From contig DJOT01000007.1 of the NCBI GenBank assembly GCA_002439095.1, positions 62,001-126,000 of the forward strand: a DNA stretch of 64,000 nucleotides, given 5' to 3'. Position numbers and translations under genes: made by a program. Positions 17,387 through 25,379 of the stretch are shown here, in pieces. Positions within the stretch are counted from its first letter, which is position 1. Each line of letters starts with the position of its first letter. The DNA is from Bacteroidales bacterium UBA6431 (GTDB lineage Bacteria > Bacteroidota > Bacteroidia > Bacteroidales > UBA932). The notes under the pieces are model-generated. The model was given only the letters and a program-made list of their open reading frames with translations, made no database searches and was not told where the DNA came from.

Positions 17387-18222
17387 TCTGCACTCCTCCT
17401 CAATACAAAGCGCCCGTCAGGGGCAGATTCTATAAGCCGGCCCTCCCTCTCATAAGACTTGACATAAGGCAACATCGAGTCAATTACAAACTTATCCGTG
17501 ATTATCAATTCTTTAGCATTTTTTGCGAGTGTAAGACCATCTCCGCCGTCAAGCAAGAAATCAATCGTAGCCAGCCCATATATCTTTCTCGGATCCACAG
17601 ACGCTCCCCCAACGAGAAGAGTGTCAATCTTACCGTCTTCAACCACAAGTCGCGCCCCTCCGAAAGGCTGCACCTTACGCTCAGCCATCCCCTTGAAAAT
17701 ATTGAGCAAGTCTGTACCGCTAAGAGCGACATAGCATAGATGGTTCCTGAAAGGAAACATAGAGACAATATCATCCAGAATCACATCCCCTGCAGGCATG
17801 TCAACCCGTATGCCACCGGAATTCATGATTCCGACATCAACTTTCCTGCCCGTCGTGTGCGCGACATCTTCCATTATGTGGTCCACTATCCAGTTGGACA
17901 GATCCCCGTCCGGCTGCGTCTGATTCATTTCCCGGGCCGAATGGGCCACAACCGCCTTAAGACGCGACATCTGTGGCTGCACAGATATCATATCTGAAGC
18001 CGTCGCATAGGTCGCGCTGCCTGCGCGCCATATTTTCCCGGACGGAGAGGTATAGCAGGTATCGTTGATTGTGCCCAAAGCCTCTGCCACATTGTCAGCC
18101 CCAGGTGCAGCAACTCCGGTCCTGTGACCGTCCATCACATACTTTTCCCATGTAAAACTACGCGTACATGAGCACAACAGAAGCGGCACTATTGCCGCAA
18201 AGATTATTTTTGCCTGAGCCAT
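17383..18222 (-). CDS. 5'-nucleotidase C-terminal-domain lipoprotein
   Basis: A 279-residue lipoprotein (MAQAKIIFAAIVPLLLCSC). Its mature part is the 5'-nucleotidase C-terminal domain: NWIVDHIMED, GIMNSGGIRVDMPAG, VSMFPFRNHLCYVALSG, and the late DFLLDGGDGL, which in UshA-type enzymes contact the nucleoside. The catalytic domain is the next gene, so a normally single enzyme is split in two, each half with its own lipid anchor. The ATG at 18222 is preferred to GTG 18228. The start overlaps the ABC permease gene by 19 bases, so the pair is probably co-transcribed with the exporter. Confidence 0.85.
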   Translation of the reverse strand: MAQAKIIFAAIVPLLLCSCTRSFTWEKYVMDGHRTGVAAPGADNVAEALGTINDTCYTSPSGKIWRAGSATYATASDMISVQPQMSRLKAVVAHSAREMNQTQPDGDLSNWIVDHIMEDVAHTTGRKVDVGIMNSGGIRVDMPAGDVILDDIVSMFPFRNHLCYVALSGTDLLNIFKGMAERKVQPFGGARLVVEDGKIDTLLVGGASVDPRKIYGLATIDFLLDGGDGLTLAKNAKELIITDKFVIDSMLPYVKSYEREGRLIESAPDGRFVLRRSAE

Positions 18223-19541
18223 CTCCACAAATCCTTCCAGCCGGACTTCTTGCCGAACATAAGAATTCCCACTTTATATATTTTGGATGACACCCAAGCG
18301 CAAGCCGCGAATGTCACAATAAGAAGGGCTATCGACAGTATGATCTGCCAGAGCGGAACCCCGAAAGGCAAACGCGCGAGCATCACGATCGGAGAGGTGA
18401 AAGGAATCATTGAGCCCCACACCACCAGAGCACTGTCTGGAGCCTTGAATGCATAAATCGCGATAAAGAAACCGAGCAGCAGAGGAATAGTCACAGGCAG
18501 CATGAGCTGGTTGCTGTCGCCTTCATTCTCCACAGCTGAACCGATGGCCGCGAAGAGAGAGGCATACAGCATATAGCCAAGTATGAAGAACACCACGAAA
18601 CATATCAGGATCTGGCCTAAGTGCATATTTGCAAGTGAGGACAGGATCACCCCAAGATCCCCTACCTCAGACACTTGAGAAGCCATATCTCCAGCAGCAC
18701 CGCCGCTCATCTGCATAAGTTCGGAAGGATCAGCCCCCGCAAGTCCCGGACCGGCGATTGCACCGACAACACCAACAATTGCAAAAGTAAGCACTATCCA
18801 CAGGAGGAACTGGGTAAGAGCGACGAGCGCAATGCCGATGATCTTCCCAAACATCAATTCGGTCGCCTTGACAGAACTGATCAGAACCTCTACCACCCTG
18901 CTGGACTTCTCTTCTATCACAGACGATGACACCATCCCACCAAACATGGCTATGAACATATAGATAATCATTCCCAAGAGCATGGACACCATCATGTAGA
19001 CGCCTGACTCAGAGACTTTTTCTTTTCCATCATCGCCCATGGTAAACGTCTTCAACCTTACATCGGGCTTGACGTCCTGCATGATCTTGTCGAGCCCCGG
19101 AATGTCGTAGGATGCAACCCGGTAAGCCTCAAGCGCATCGTTTATCTTGGCATTCAAGCTTTCAGCCAGATCGATTCCGAGAGGCTTGACAGAATAAACC
19201 TCGGCAGAGAAGGACTTTGTCGAATCTATCGGGGAAATGGCAAGTACGGCGTCATACCCAAGTTTAGAGAGCCCGGACTTCAACGAGTCAAGCGGTATAC
19301 CACTGCAGTCTGTCACAGACATGCTCTCCGAATCCGTAAGGGCGGGCATCACTATCCCGGACTGATCCACAACAGCAATCTTCTTGGCCGCCTCCTTGGT
19401 ATTCATCATTATGAGAGCCGGGAGGAAACACATCGCGGCAAAAAGGACCGGGGTGATGAAAGTAATGAGAAGAAAACTCTTCTTCCTTACGCGAGTCATA
19501 TACTCGCGATTGATAATCAATCGTATAGTACGCAGGTTCAT
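18204..19541 (-). CDS. ABC-2 type transporter permease (NatB-like)
   Basis: A 445-residue inner-membrane permease. One membrane segment lies near residue 25 (KSFLLITFITPVLFAAMCF), a large extracytoplasmic domain follows (about 45-175), and five or six segments make up the C-terminal half. The sequence VIEEKSSRVVEVLISSVKA is the conserved cytoplasmic motif of NatB/ABC-2 permeases. Substrate is unknown; relatives export sodium, antibiotics or other small molecules. It overlaps the ATPase gene by 4 bases and works with it. Confidence 0.88.
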   Translation of the reverse strand: MNLRTIRLIINREYMTRVRKKSFLLITFITPVLFAAMCFLPALIMMNTKEAAKKIAVVDQSGIVMPALTDSESMSVTDCSGIPLDSLKSGLSKLGYDAVLAISPIDSTKSFSAEVYSVKPLGIDLAESLNAKINDALEAYRVASYDIPGLDKIMQDVKPDVRLKTFTMGDDGKEKVSESGVYMMVSMLLGMIIYMFIAMFGGMVSSSVIEEKSSRVVEVLISSVKATELMFGKIIGIALVALTQFLLWIVLTFAIVGVVGAIAGPGLAGADPSELMQMSGGAAGDMASQVSEVGDLGVILSSLANMHLGQILICFVVFFILGYMLYASLFAAIGSAVENEGDSNQLMLPVTIPLLLGFFIAIYAFKAPDSALVVWGSMIPFTSPIVMLARLPFGVPLWQIILSIALLIVTFAACAWVSSKIYKVGILMFGKKSGWKDLWRWLRQK

Positions 19542-20401
19542 TTTGATTCTCCCCCTTCAGTTACAAGTTTAATGAAAATATCGTTCATACGGGGCATCAG
19601 CTCACGATAAGAATTGATCTGAACCCCCTCATCAAGATATGTCTTGAGCGTGGACGCGCCGTCAGTCTCGCGAGGAAGAACTTCTGTATGGCGGCCATCA
19701 GCATCCGTATAGACAAGTTCCACATTGTTGTTGCCGTAGCGGCGGCGAATGTCATCCACTCCACCGGTAATCACAAGATGCGACTTATTGATTAGAGCAA
19801 TCTCGTCGCAAAGCTCCTCGACCGACTCCATATTGTGCGTAGAAAGGACAATCGTAGCTCCTTCGTCTTTAAGCCGTAGTATCTCGTGCCGTATCAATTC
19901 GGCGTTGACAGGATCAAATCCGGAGAACGGTTCATCGAGTATCATAAGGGAAGGTCTGTGCACCACGGTAGTGATGAACTGCACCTTCTGGGCCATGCCC
20001 TTGGAGAGTTCCTCTATTTTTTTGTCCCACCAGTTCTCTATTCCGAAACGCACGAACCATTCTTTCAAAGCTTTACGAGCTTCGGATGAACTCATGCCCT
20101 TAAGCTGAGCAAGGAACATCGCCTGCTCTCCCACCTTCATCTTCCTGTAAAGCCCGCGTTCCTCCGGCATATAGCCTATCTTCTCAACATCACGCTGAGT
20201 TATCGGAGCGCCCTTGAAGATGATTTCTCCAGCTGTCGGGATCGTAATACGGTTGATTATACGGATAAGAGTAGTTTTTCCGGCTCCGTTAGGGCCGAGC
20301 AGACCGAAGATCCGGCCTTCTGGTATCTGGAGATTGATGTCCTCAATGGCGACCTTCTCTCCGAAACGCTTGGTTACGTCTCTGCATTCAATTATAGCCA
20401 T
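19538..20401 (-). CDS. ABC transporter ATP-binding protein (NatA-like)
   Basis: A 287-residue ATPase. Walker A is GPNGAGKTT, the Q-loop region is GYMPEERGLYRKMKVGEQ, the signature is ELSKGMAQKVQF, Walker B is LMILDEPFSGFDP and the switch His is STHNMES. A C-terminal extension (about 215-287) with alpha/beta character is typical of NatA-like proteins. It energises the permease encoded downstream. The start ATG at 20401 is 4 bases after a -7 element, so the mRNA may be leaderless. A terminator for the upstream GH51 gene lies right before the promoter. Confidence 0.92.
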   Translation of the reverse strand: MAIIECRDVTKRFGEKVAIEDINLQIPEGRIFGLLGPNGAGKTTLIRIINRITIPTAGEIIFKGAPITQRDVEKIGYMPEERGLYRKMKVGEQAMFLAQLKGMSSSEARKALKEWFVRFGIENWWDKKIEELSKGMAQKVQFITTVVHRPSLMILDEPFSGFDPVNAELIRHEILRLKDEGATIVLSTHNMESVEELCDEIALINKSHLVITGGVDDIRRRYGNNNVELVYTDADGRHTEVLPRETDGASTLKTYLDEGVQINSYRELMPRMNDIFIKLVTEGGESK

Positions 20402-20405
20402 ACCG

Positions 20406-20413
20406 CAAAAATA
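20406..20413 (-). promoter_or_regulatory. -7 element for the ABC exporter operon
   Basis: The minus strand reads TATTTTTG, a TAnnTTTG match that ends 4 bases before the ATG at 20401. Transcription would start at or next to the A of the start codon. Confidence 0.6.
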
Positions 20414-20414
20414 G

Positions 20415-20445
20415 AAAAAATCGCCCTATGCAGGGCGACTTTTTC
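20415..20445 (-). terminator. intrinsic terminator after GH51
   Basis: TCGCCCT, loop ATGC and AGGGCGA (20421-20438) form a short GC-rich hairpin, with runs of A on one side and T on the other. It lies about 30 bases beyond the GH51 stop and would work in either direction. Confidence 0.75.
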
Positions 20446-20472
20446 TTACTTTTTTATTAAATTTTTGTAAAA

Positions 20473-22026
20473 CTACTTCGCGCTGATAGCCACCACGGAG
20501 CAAGGAGGAAGAGTCACCTCAAGCCCCGCTTTAGTGAGTTTCCATGCCTTGAACTGTGCAGGAGCCACCTTGTCAGCGCTTCCGAAGTCGTTGTAGTCAC
20601 GGGCATCCTTGGATGTAAGTACACGTGCGGAAAGGATCTCGGATACGGCCTTAGGATTATCAAAAGCCACCAGGACCTTCATCTGCTTCTTCAAATCGGT
20701 GTTGACAAGCGAGATGTTCATCTTTCCGTCCTTGCGGGAAGCGGTCACGTCAACCTGAGGGACGTCAACCTTGCGATCGCAAGCCATCTTCGGAGTGAGG
20801 CAGTCAGAAGCAAGGTACTCAGCATCCTGATGCACATTGTACATTTCGAACACGTGGTAGGTCGGTGTCAGAACCATCTCCTTTTCGTTGGTGAGTATCA
20901 TTGCCTGAAGCACATTCACGACCTGGGCGATGTTGGCCATCTTCAGACGGCGGGTGTACTTATGGAAAATGTCGAAATTGAGGGCCGCCACGATGGCGTC
21001 GCGCATCGTGTTCTGCTGATAGAGGTGTCCAGGATTGGTTCCCGGCTCAACGTTGAACCATGTTCCCCATTCGTCAAGCAGGAGATCCACATGTCCCTGA
21101 GGATCAAGCTCGTCCATGATGTCAATGTGCTTCTTGAGCACATCCTCGATCTCGATGCTCTTGGAAAGGATGTTGTAATATTCTTTATCTGAGAACTTTG
21201 TCGCGGCACCCTTGTCCTGCCAGTTGATGACAGTATAATAATGGAGAGAGATACCCCTCATGCCCTTGCGGGAGCCGATGTTCTTCATCAGCACACGTGT
21301 CCAGTTGTAATCATAGTCAGAAGCGCCGCTGGCGATCTTGTAGAGACGATTGCCGCTGAAGTCCCTGAGATATGTGGCATAGCGGCGGAAAAGGTCGCTG
21401 TAATACTCCGGGGTCATATTTCCACCGCAGCCCCAGGCCTCATTGCCGATGCCGAAATACTTCACTTTCCAAGGCTCCTGCCTGCCGTTGGCACGGCGAA
21501 GGTCAGCCATTGTGCTCTTGGCATCAGAGGTCATATACTCAACCCATTTGGCCATCTCCTCGACACTGCCGCTGCCAACATTACCGCTGATATAAGGCTC
21601 TATGTCAAGCATTTCGCAGAGATTGAGAAACTCGTGCGTACCGAAACTGTTGTCCTCGAGCGTACCGCCCCAGTTGTTGTTGGAAATGTATGCACGCTTC
21701 TCCTGTGGGCCGATCCCGTCCATCCAGTGGTAGTCATCCGCGAAGCATCCGCCCGGCCAACGCATCACAGGTACTTTCAAGGCCTTCAATGCCTCGAACA
21801 CATCCTTGCGGTAACCCTTGATGTTAGGCACATCAGAATTTTCTCCGACCCATAAACCGCCGTAGATGCAGCGCCCGAGGTGCTCGGAGAACTGCCCGTA
21901 GATTTCTGCCGGGATTGTCACCCCTGTACCGGCGTCATGAATGCGGATTGTCGCGTCCTGGGCATTTACACCCACGGATCCAAGCAGGCACAAGCCTGCC
22001 AACAAAGTAGAATTGAATCTGTTCAT
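20473..22026 (-). CDS. alpha-L-arabinofuranosidase, GH51, secreted
   Basis: A 517-residue exported glycoside hydrolase that removes terminal alpha-L-arabinofuranose from arabinan or arabinoxylan oligosaccharides. A signal peptide (MNRFNSTLLAGLCLLGSVGVNAQ) leads into the catalytic barrel. GH51 signatures include GQFSEHLGRCIYGGLWVG, MRWPGGCFADDYHW, the acid/base Glu near residue 196 in FGIGNEAWGCGG and the nucleophile Glu near 319 in LLDEWGTWF. A C-terminal beta-sandwich covers roughly the last 150 residues. The likely location is the periplasm. It is not in the same transcription unit as the arabinose operon 2.4 kb away but feeds the same pathway. An intrinsic terminator follows. Confidence 0.92.
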   Translation of the reverse strand: MNRFNSTLLAGLCLLGSVGVNAQDATIRIHDAGTGVTIPAEIYGQFSEHLGRCIYGGLWVGENSDVPNIKGYRKDVFEALKALKVPVMRWPGGCFADDYHWMDGIGPQEKRAYISNNNWGGTLEDNSFGTHEFLNLCEMLDIEPYISGNVGSGSVEEMAKWVEYMTSDAKSTMADLRRANGRQEPWKVKYFGIGNEAWGCGGNMTPEYYSDLFRRYATYLRDFSGNRLYKIASGASDYDYNWTRVLMKNIGSRKGMRGISLHYYTVINWQDKGAATKFSDKEYYNILSKSIEIEDVLKKHIDIMDELDPQGHVDLLLDEWGTWFNVEPGTNPGHLYQQNTMRDAIVAALNFDIFHKYTRRLKMANIAQVVNVLQAMILTNEKEMVLTPTYHVFEMYNVHQDAEYLASDCLTPKMACDRKVDVPQVDVTASRKDGKMNISLVNTDLKKQMKVLVAFDNPKAVSEILSARVLTSKDARDYNDFGSADKVAPAQFKAWKLTKAGLEVTLPPCSVVAISAK

Positions 22027-22077
22027 TGGTTCGAATAAATTATGCTGTCAAACTTCACAAAATTAAGAAAAAAACAG

Positions 22078-22085
22078 TAATTTCG
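22078..22085 (+). promoter_or_regulatory. -7 element for holA
   Basis: TAATTTCG, a TAnnTTTG variant, ends 6 bases before the holA ATG at 22092, so the transcript would be nearly leaderless. It supports the ATG at 22092 over the longer frame from 22026. Confidence 0.5.
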
Positions 22086-22091
22086 CGCATT

Positions 22092-23135
22092 ATGGCCAAA
22101 GCGACAGTCAACATTGGTACACTCTGTGAACAAATTGTAACAGATATAAGGCATGGTATCTTCAAACCGGTATATCTGCTCATGGGCGATGAGCCATATT
22201 ACCCGGAGATGGTCTGTCGAGAAATCATCGAGCAATGCATTCCGGAGAGCGACAAGGATTTCAATGAGACTATATGTTTCGGTGCGGATGTAAATGCCGC
22301 CCAGGTCACGGCAAGCGCAAGACAGTACCCTCTTATGGCGGACAGGCAGCTCGTCGTTGTCAAAGAGGCCCAGATGATGCCCGACCTCGAACAGATGGCC
22401 ACATACTGCAGCGACCCGCTCGAATCCACCGTTCTGGTTCTCCTTCTGCGCAAGGCTTCGGCAGACAAGCGGAAAGCGCTCTACAAGGCTGTCCAGAAAA
22501 ACGGTGTCGTCATCGACTCTCCAGCCATAAGAGACTACGAAATAGCATCTTGGATATCATCGTATTACTCAAGCAGAGGCCTTAGCATCTCACCGCAGGC
22601 AGCAGCCATGCTTGGAGAATATGCCGGTACAGACCTTTCAAAAATCGCAATAGAGACAGACAAACTCCTCAAGAACCTCGCTGAAGGCGAGAAACAGATC
22701 TCGGCCGAAGACATAGAACGCAATGTCGGAATATCCAGACAGTTCAGCATATTCGAACTTACCAAAGCCCTTTCCCTCAAAGATGCCCCGAAAGCGCTGA
22801 GAATCGCCGAGACCATATCCTCAGACGCAAAATTCTATCTTCCGCCCGCAATCAGCGCCATATTCACCAACTTCTACAGAATCCTGCGCTACGGCGCACT
22901 TCTACGCCAGAACCAGAGACCTTCGGCCGAAGACAAGGCCAGAGTGCTCGCCGGTGTCAGCCCATATTTCTACCAGGAATATGACACGGCTGTAAAAAAC
23001 TATCCCCTCCCCAAGAGCATGAGAGCAATATCGCTGCTGTGTCGATATGACTATCTCGCCAAGGGAGGGGACGGTGGATCTGCCGCACCCGACGAATTGC
23101 TCGTCGAACTGTGCGCCAGAATTGTCAGCCTTTAA
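22092..23135 (+). CDS. holA: DNA polymerase III delta subunit
   Basis: A 347-residue subunit of the clamp loader, which opens the sliding clamp for DNA replication. The order of motifs is that of HolA: KPVYLLMGDEPYYPEMVCRE near the N-terminus, FNETICFGADVNAAQVTASA, then the strand LVVVKEAQMM, the helical middle EYAGTDLSKIAIETDKLL and the C-terminal domain with NVGISRQFSIFELTKAL. Length is normal. The frame is open 22 codons further upstream but the promoter and the family start both favour 22092. The gene is convergent with hpf, 3 bases between stops. Confidence 0.9.
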   Translation: MAKATVNIGTLCEQIVTDIRHGIFKPVYLLMGDEPYYPEMVCREIIEQCIPESDKDFNETICFGADVNAAQVTASARQYPLMADRQLVVVKEAQMMPDLEQMATYCSDPLESTVLVLLLRKASADKRKALYKAVQKNGVVIDSPAIRDYEIASWISSYYSSRGLSISPQAAAMLGEYAGTDLSKIAIETDKLLKNLAEGEKQISAEDIERNVGISRQFSIFELTKALSLKDAPKALRIAETISSDAKFYLPPAISAIFTNFYRILRYGALLRQNQRPSAEDKARVLAGVSPYFYQEYDTAVKNYPLPKSMRAISLLCRYDYLAKGGDGGSAAPDELLVELCARIVSL

Positions 23136-23138
23136 AGG

Positions 23139-23429
23139 CTATTTCTCGTATTTCTTTTCTTTGGTGCGTGTAAGTTTTTCTTTCATGGCATCCACACACC
23201 CTGTCACGGCGTTCTCGAAAGTATCGGCAACTCTCTCGATAATGAGGCTGTCACCCGGAATGCGGATCTGGATTCTTGCCTTTTTGCCGTCCTTTGTGTC
23301 CTCAAGCGACACCTCTGCCTCATCTGCCACGCCGTCAAAGAACTTGGAAAGGCGTGAGACTTTCTTCTCGACGAATGCGGTGAGCTTCTCACCGGCATCG
23401 AACTTCAGTGCTTTAAGCTTTATGTCCAT
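23139..23429 (-). CDS. hpf: ribosome hibernation factor (HPF/RaiA family)
   Basis: A 96-residue short-type HPF. It binds the 30S decoding site in stationary phase and silences ribosomes. The N-terminal MDIKLKALKFDAGEKLTAFVEKKVS is the typical beta-alpha opening, with KLSKF-like residues (SRLSKFFDG) and KKARIQIRIPGDSLIIE in the central strands, then VADTFENAVTGCVDAM in the second helix. It lacks the C-terminal dimerisation domain of long HPF, as in other Bacteroidales. No clear promoter is seen upstream; the intergenic region to the next gene (23430-23574) is 145 bases. Confidence 0.92.
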   Translation of the reverse strand: MDIKLKALKFDAGEKLTAFVEKKVSRLSKFFDGVADEAEVSLEDTKDGKKARIQIRIPGDSLIIERVADTFENAVTGCVDAMKEKLTRTKEKKYEK

Positions 23430-23520
23430 AATTTAATCCGTTTCGCCCCAAAAGGGCTGGTTATCATCCGTAAATATAGTAAAAAATCCATTCAAGACAC
23501 ATAATCCCCACAAATTAGGA

Positions 23521-23551
23521 TTGCGCACAAGCAAATGTCAAGGTACTTTTG
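23521..23551 (+). promoter_or_regulatory. promoter for the CbiX-like gene
   Basis: TTG at 23521, a 20-base spacer and TACTTTTG at 23544-23551 match the consensus well. The ATG at 23575 follows 23 bases later and rules out the longer frame that begins at 23521. Confidence 0.75.
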
Positions 23552-23574
23552 CGGAAAATTTATTATCCGCTAAT

Positions 23575-24462
23575 ATGAAAAAAGTACTGAGCATCTTCAT
23601 TTCCGTCCTTTTCGCAGCCATCTCGCTCCACGCAGAATCGGCTCTTGTGATAATTGCCCACGGGCATACGCTTGAAAGCTGGCGCAAGCCTGTCCTGGCC
23701 TTGGAAGAGACCGTCCAAAAACGGCTCGCAGAGCGAGGCATAAAAGATTTCAGTTATGTAAGGGTCGCCATGATGGAATACACTGAGCCATCAGTGGCGT
23801 CAGTAATGAAAGACTGCCTTGAACACGGCATCGACACAGTCTTCGCCCTACCCCTGTTCATTGCGCCGTCAAGCCACTCAGAAGACGATCTTCCAAACAT
23901 ACTCGGCCTGAAATTCTCCAAAGAGGTGAGAGCCGAACTTGAAGAAGAAGGGACAGAATTCGTCAAGGAGAACTTGAAAATAGTGCTCGGGCCGACACTG
24001 TACAGCACGGACATCATCGAGAGAATAATGCTGGAACGCATCCTCTCACTCTCTGTCAAGCCGGAAGAAGAAGCAGTAGTCATCTTGGCCCATGGAGACC
24101 CGGAACGGACAGGATTCTGGAGCAATCTGCTTGACAGATCCGCCGGTTACATCAAGGAACATTCCGCAATAGACTACACAGACGGGGAGCAGGTCGCGAT
24201 GGGAATGCACATGGCGGATGACCTTACAGCCATTCTGGAAAATGCCGCAAAACACAAGAAGAGAATCCTTGTACAAGGCATATACCTCACCTCCAACGTA
24301 AAAAGCATGGCGGAGAGAATCGGAATGAAAGCCAGACAGGAGAAACTTGAAAAAAATGGAGTCACAATAGTCTACGGCGACCAGGGAATACTCCCGTCGG
24401 CCACTCTTGAGATAACAGAATGGATTATTGACAGGGCCGAAGAGTGGAAGCTGTCGAACTAG
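23575..24462 (+). CDS. exported CbiX/SirB-like chelatase-fold protein
   Basis: A 295-residue protein with a signal peptide (MKKVLSIFISVLFAAISLHA). The mature part has two chelatase-like halves: SALVIIAHGHTLESWRKPV, with the His used for metal insertion in class II chelatases, and AVVILAHGDPERTGFW, with a second His. The strand VFALPLFIAPSSHSEDDLP is also typical of CbiX. CbiX and SirB insert cobalt or iron into sirohydrochlorin, but those enzymes are cytosolic. This one would act in the periplasm, and no cobalamin, siroheme or heme genes are nearby. It may instead bind metal or a tetrapyrrole. Function is uncertain. It overlaps the convergent xerC-like gene by 4 bases. Confidence 0.75.
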   Translation: MKKVLSIFISVLFAAISLHAESALVIIAHGHTLESWRKPVLALEETVQKRLAERGIKDFSYVRVAMMEYTEPSVASVMKDCLEHGIDTVFALPLFIAPSSHSEDDLPNILGLKFSKEVRAELEEEGTEFVKENLKIVLGPTLYSTDIIERIMLERILSLSVKPEEEAVVILAHGDPERTGFWSNLLDRSAGYIKEHSAIDYTDGEQVAMGMHMADDLTAILENAAKHKKRILVQGIYLTSNVKSMAERIGMKARQEKLEKNGVTIVYGDQGILPSATLEITEWIIDRAEEWKLSN

Positions 24463-25379
24463 TCTCCGTCCTTTTCTTTTGCCCGGGGATGAGCTTTCTG
24501 ATAGACTGAACGCAGACGCTCTATACTGGTATGAGTGTAGACCTGCGTGGCGGCAAGAGAGGAATGCCCAAGAAGTTCTTTTATGGAATTCAGGTCCGTC
24601 CCGTCTTCAAGCAACTGAGTAGCAAGCGTGTGACGCAGCATGTGAGGCGATTTGCGTCCCTCCGCTCCGCATGACTCCCCCAATTCTTTTTTTACAGCCC
24701 GGTCAATGAAGACCGGATAAAGCCGGGCGCCTTTGCGGGTCTGGAGCAAAGGCGCGTCTGGGCGAAGATCTGCCCCTTCCAGAGTTTCCAGCGCATCCAT
24801 ATAAGACAGGAGGTCAACATAAAGGGTCTCTGTCAGGGGTACTTCGCGCATTTTCCCGCCCTTGCCGATGACACGGATAACCCGGCGGTCCTTATCCAGA
24901 GAGTTCCTGTCCAGAGAAGCGAGCTCCGCCCGCCGCAGACCGGTACAATACAGAAAATCCACAATCAGATGTCCCAACATGGCATCATACGAACCATATT
25001 CGGAAACTCCGGCAGTAGCATCGAAATATTTCTGCATGGTGTCACGACGGAAAAACTCCGGGAGGCGCTTCTCCTGACGAGGCCGGTGCAGAAGGTGTAC
25101 CGGATTGGACTCCAGAACGCCCTCTTTCATCAGGAAACGGCAGAACCCGCTGAGGGCGCTCAGATGGAGCGAGACAGTCCTTGCAGACTCTTTCTCGTCA
25201 TCCATCAGGTGAACCTCATAAGATCTCAGGGTCTGGACAGTCAGATATGAGGCAAGGGGTTCGCTCCCGTCATAGCCGGAAAAGGAAAGGAACGCGTCCA
25301 CGACATCACCATAGATCTCGCATGTCCGCTGAGAATAGCGCCGAACCACCCTCAAGTACTCTATGTACTTGTCGCGCAT
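24459..25379 (-). CDS. xerC: XerC/XerD-type tyrosine recombinase
   Basis: A 306-residue tyrosine recombinase of the size of chromosome-dimer-resolving Xer proteins. The N-terminal SAM-like core-binding domain (about 1-85) is followed by the catalytic domain: Arg in CTGLRRAELASL, Lys in VIGKGGKMREVPL, HMLRHTLATQLL with His and Arg, LGHSSLAATQVYTH with the second His and the nucleophile Tyr. I start at ATG 25379, which shares its A with the TGA stop of cca (TGATG); a GTG at 25382 is also in frame. No phage or integron features are next to it, so a Xer role is likely, but XerC and XerD are hard to tell apart from sequence alone. Confidence 0.85.
   Translation of the reverse strand: MRDKYIEYLRVVRRYSQRTCEIYGDVVDAFLSFSGYDGSEPLASYLTVQTLRSYEVHLMDDEKESARTVSLHLSALSGFCRFLMKEGVLESNPVHLLHRPRQEKRLPEFFRRDTMQKYFDATAGVSEYGSYDAMLGHLIVDFLYCTGLRRAELASLDRNSLDKDRRVIRVIGKGGKMREVPLTETLYVDLLSYMDALETLEGADLRPDAPLLQTRKGARLYPVFIDRAVKKELGESCGAEGRKSPHMLRHTLATQLLEDGTDLNSIKELLGHSSLAATQVYTHTSIERLRSVYQKAHPRAKEKDGD

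Noticed and set aside
24459..25379. Integron or phage integrase
   Set aside because: Size and motifs fit a chromosomal Xer protein; there is no attI, cassette array or phage gene next to it.
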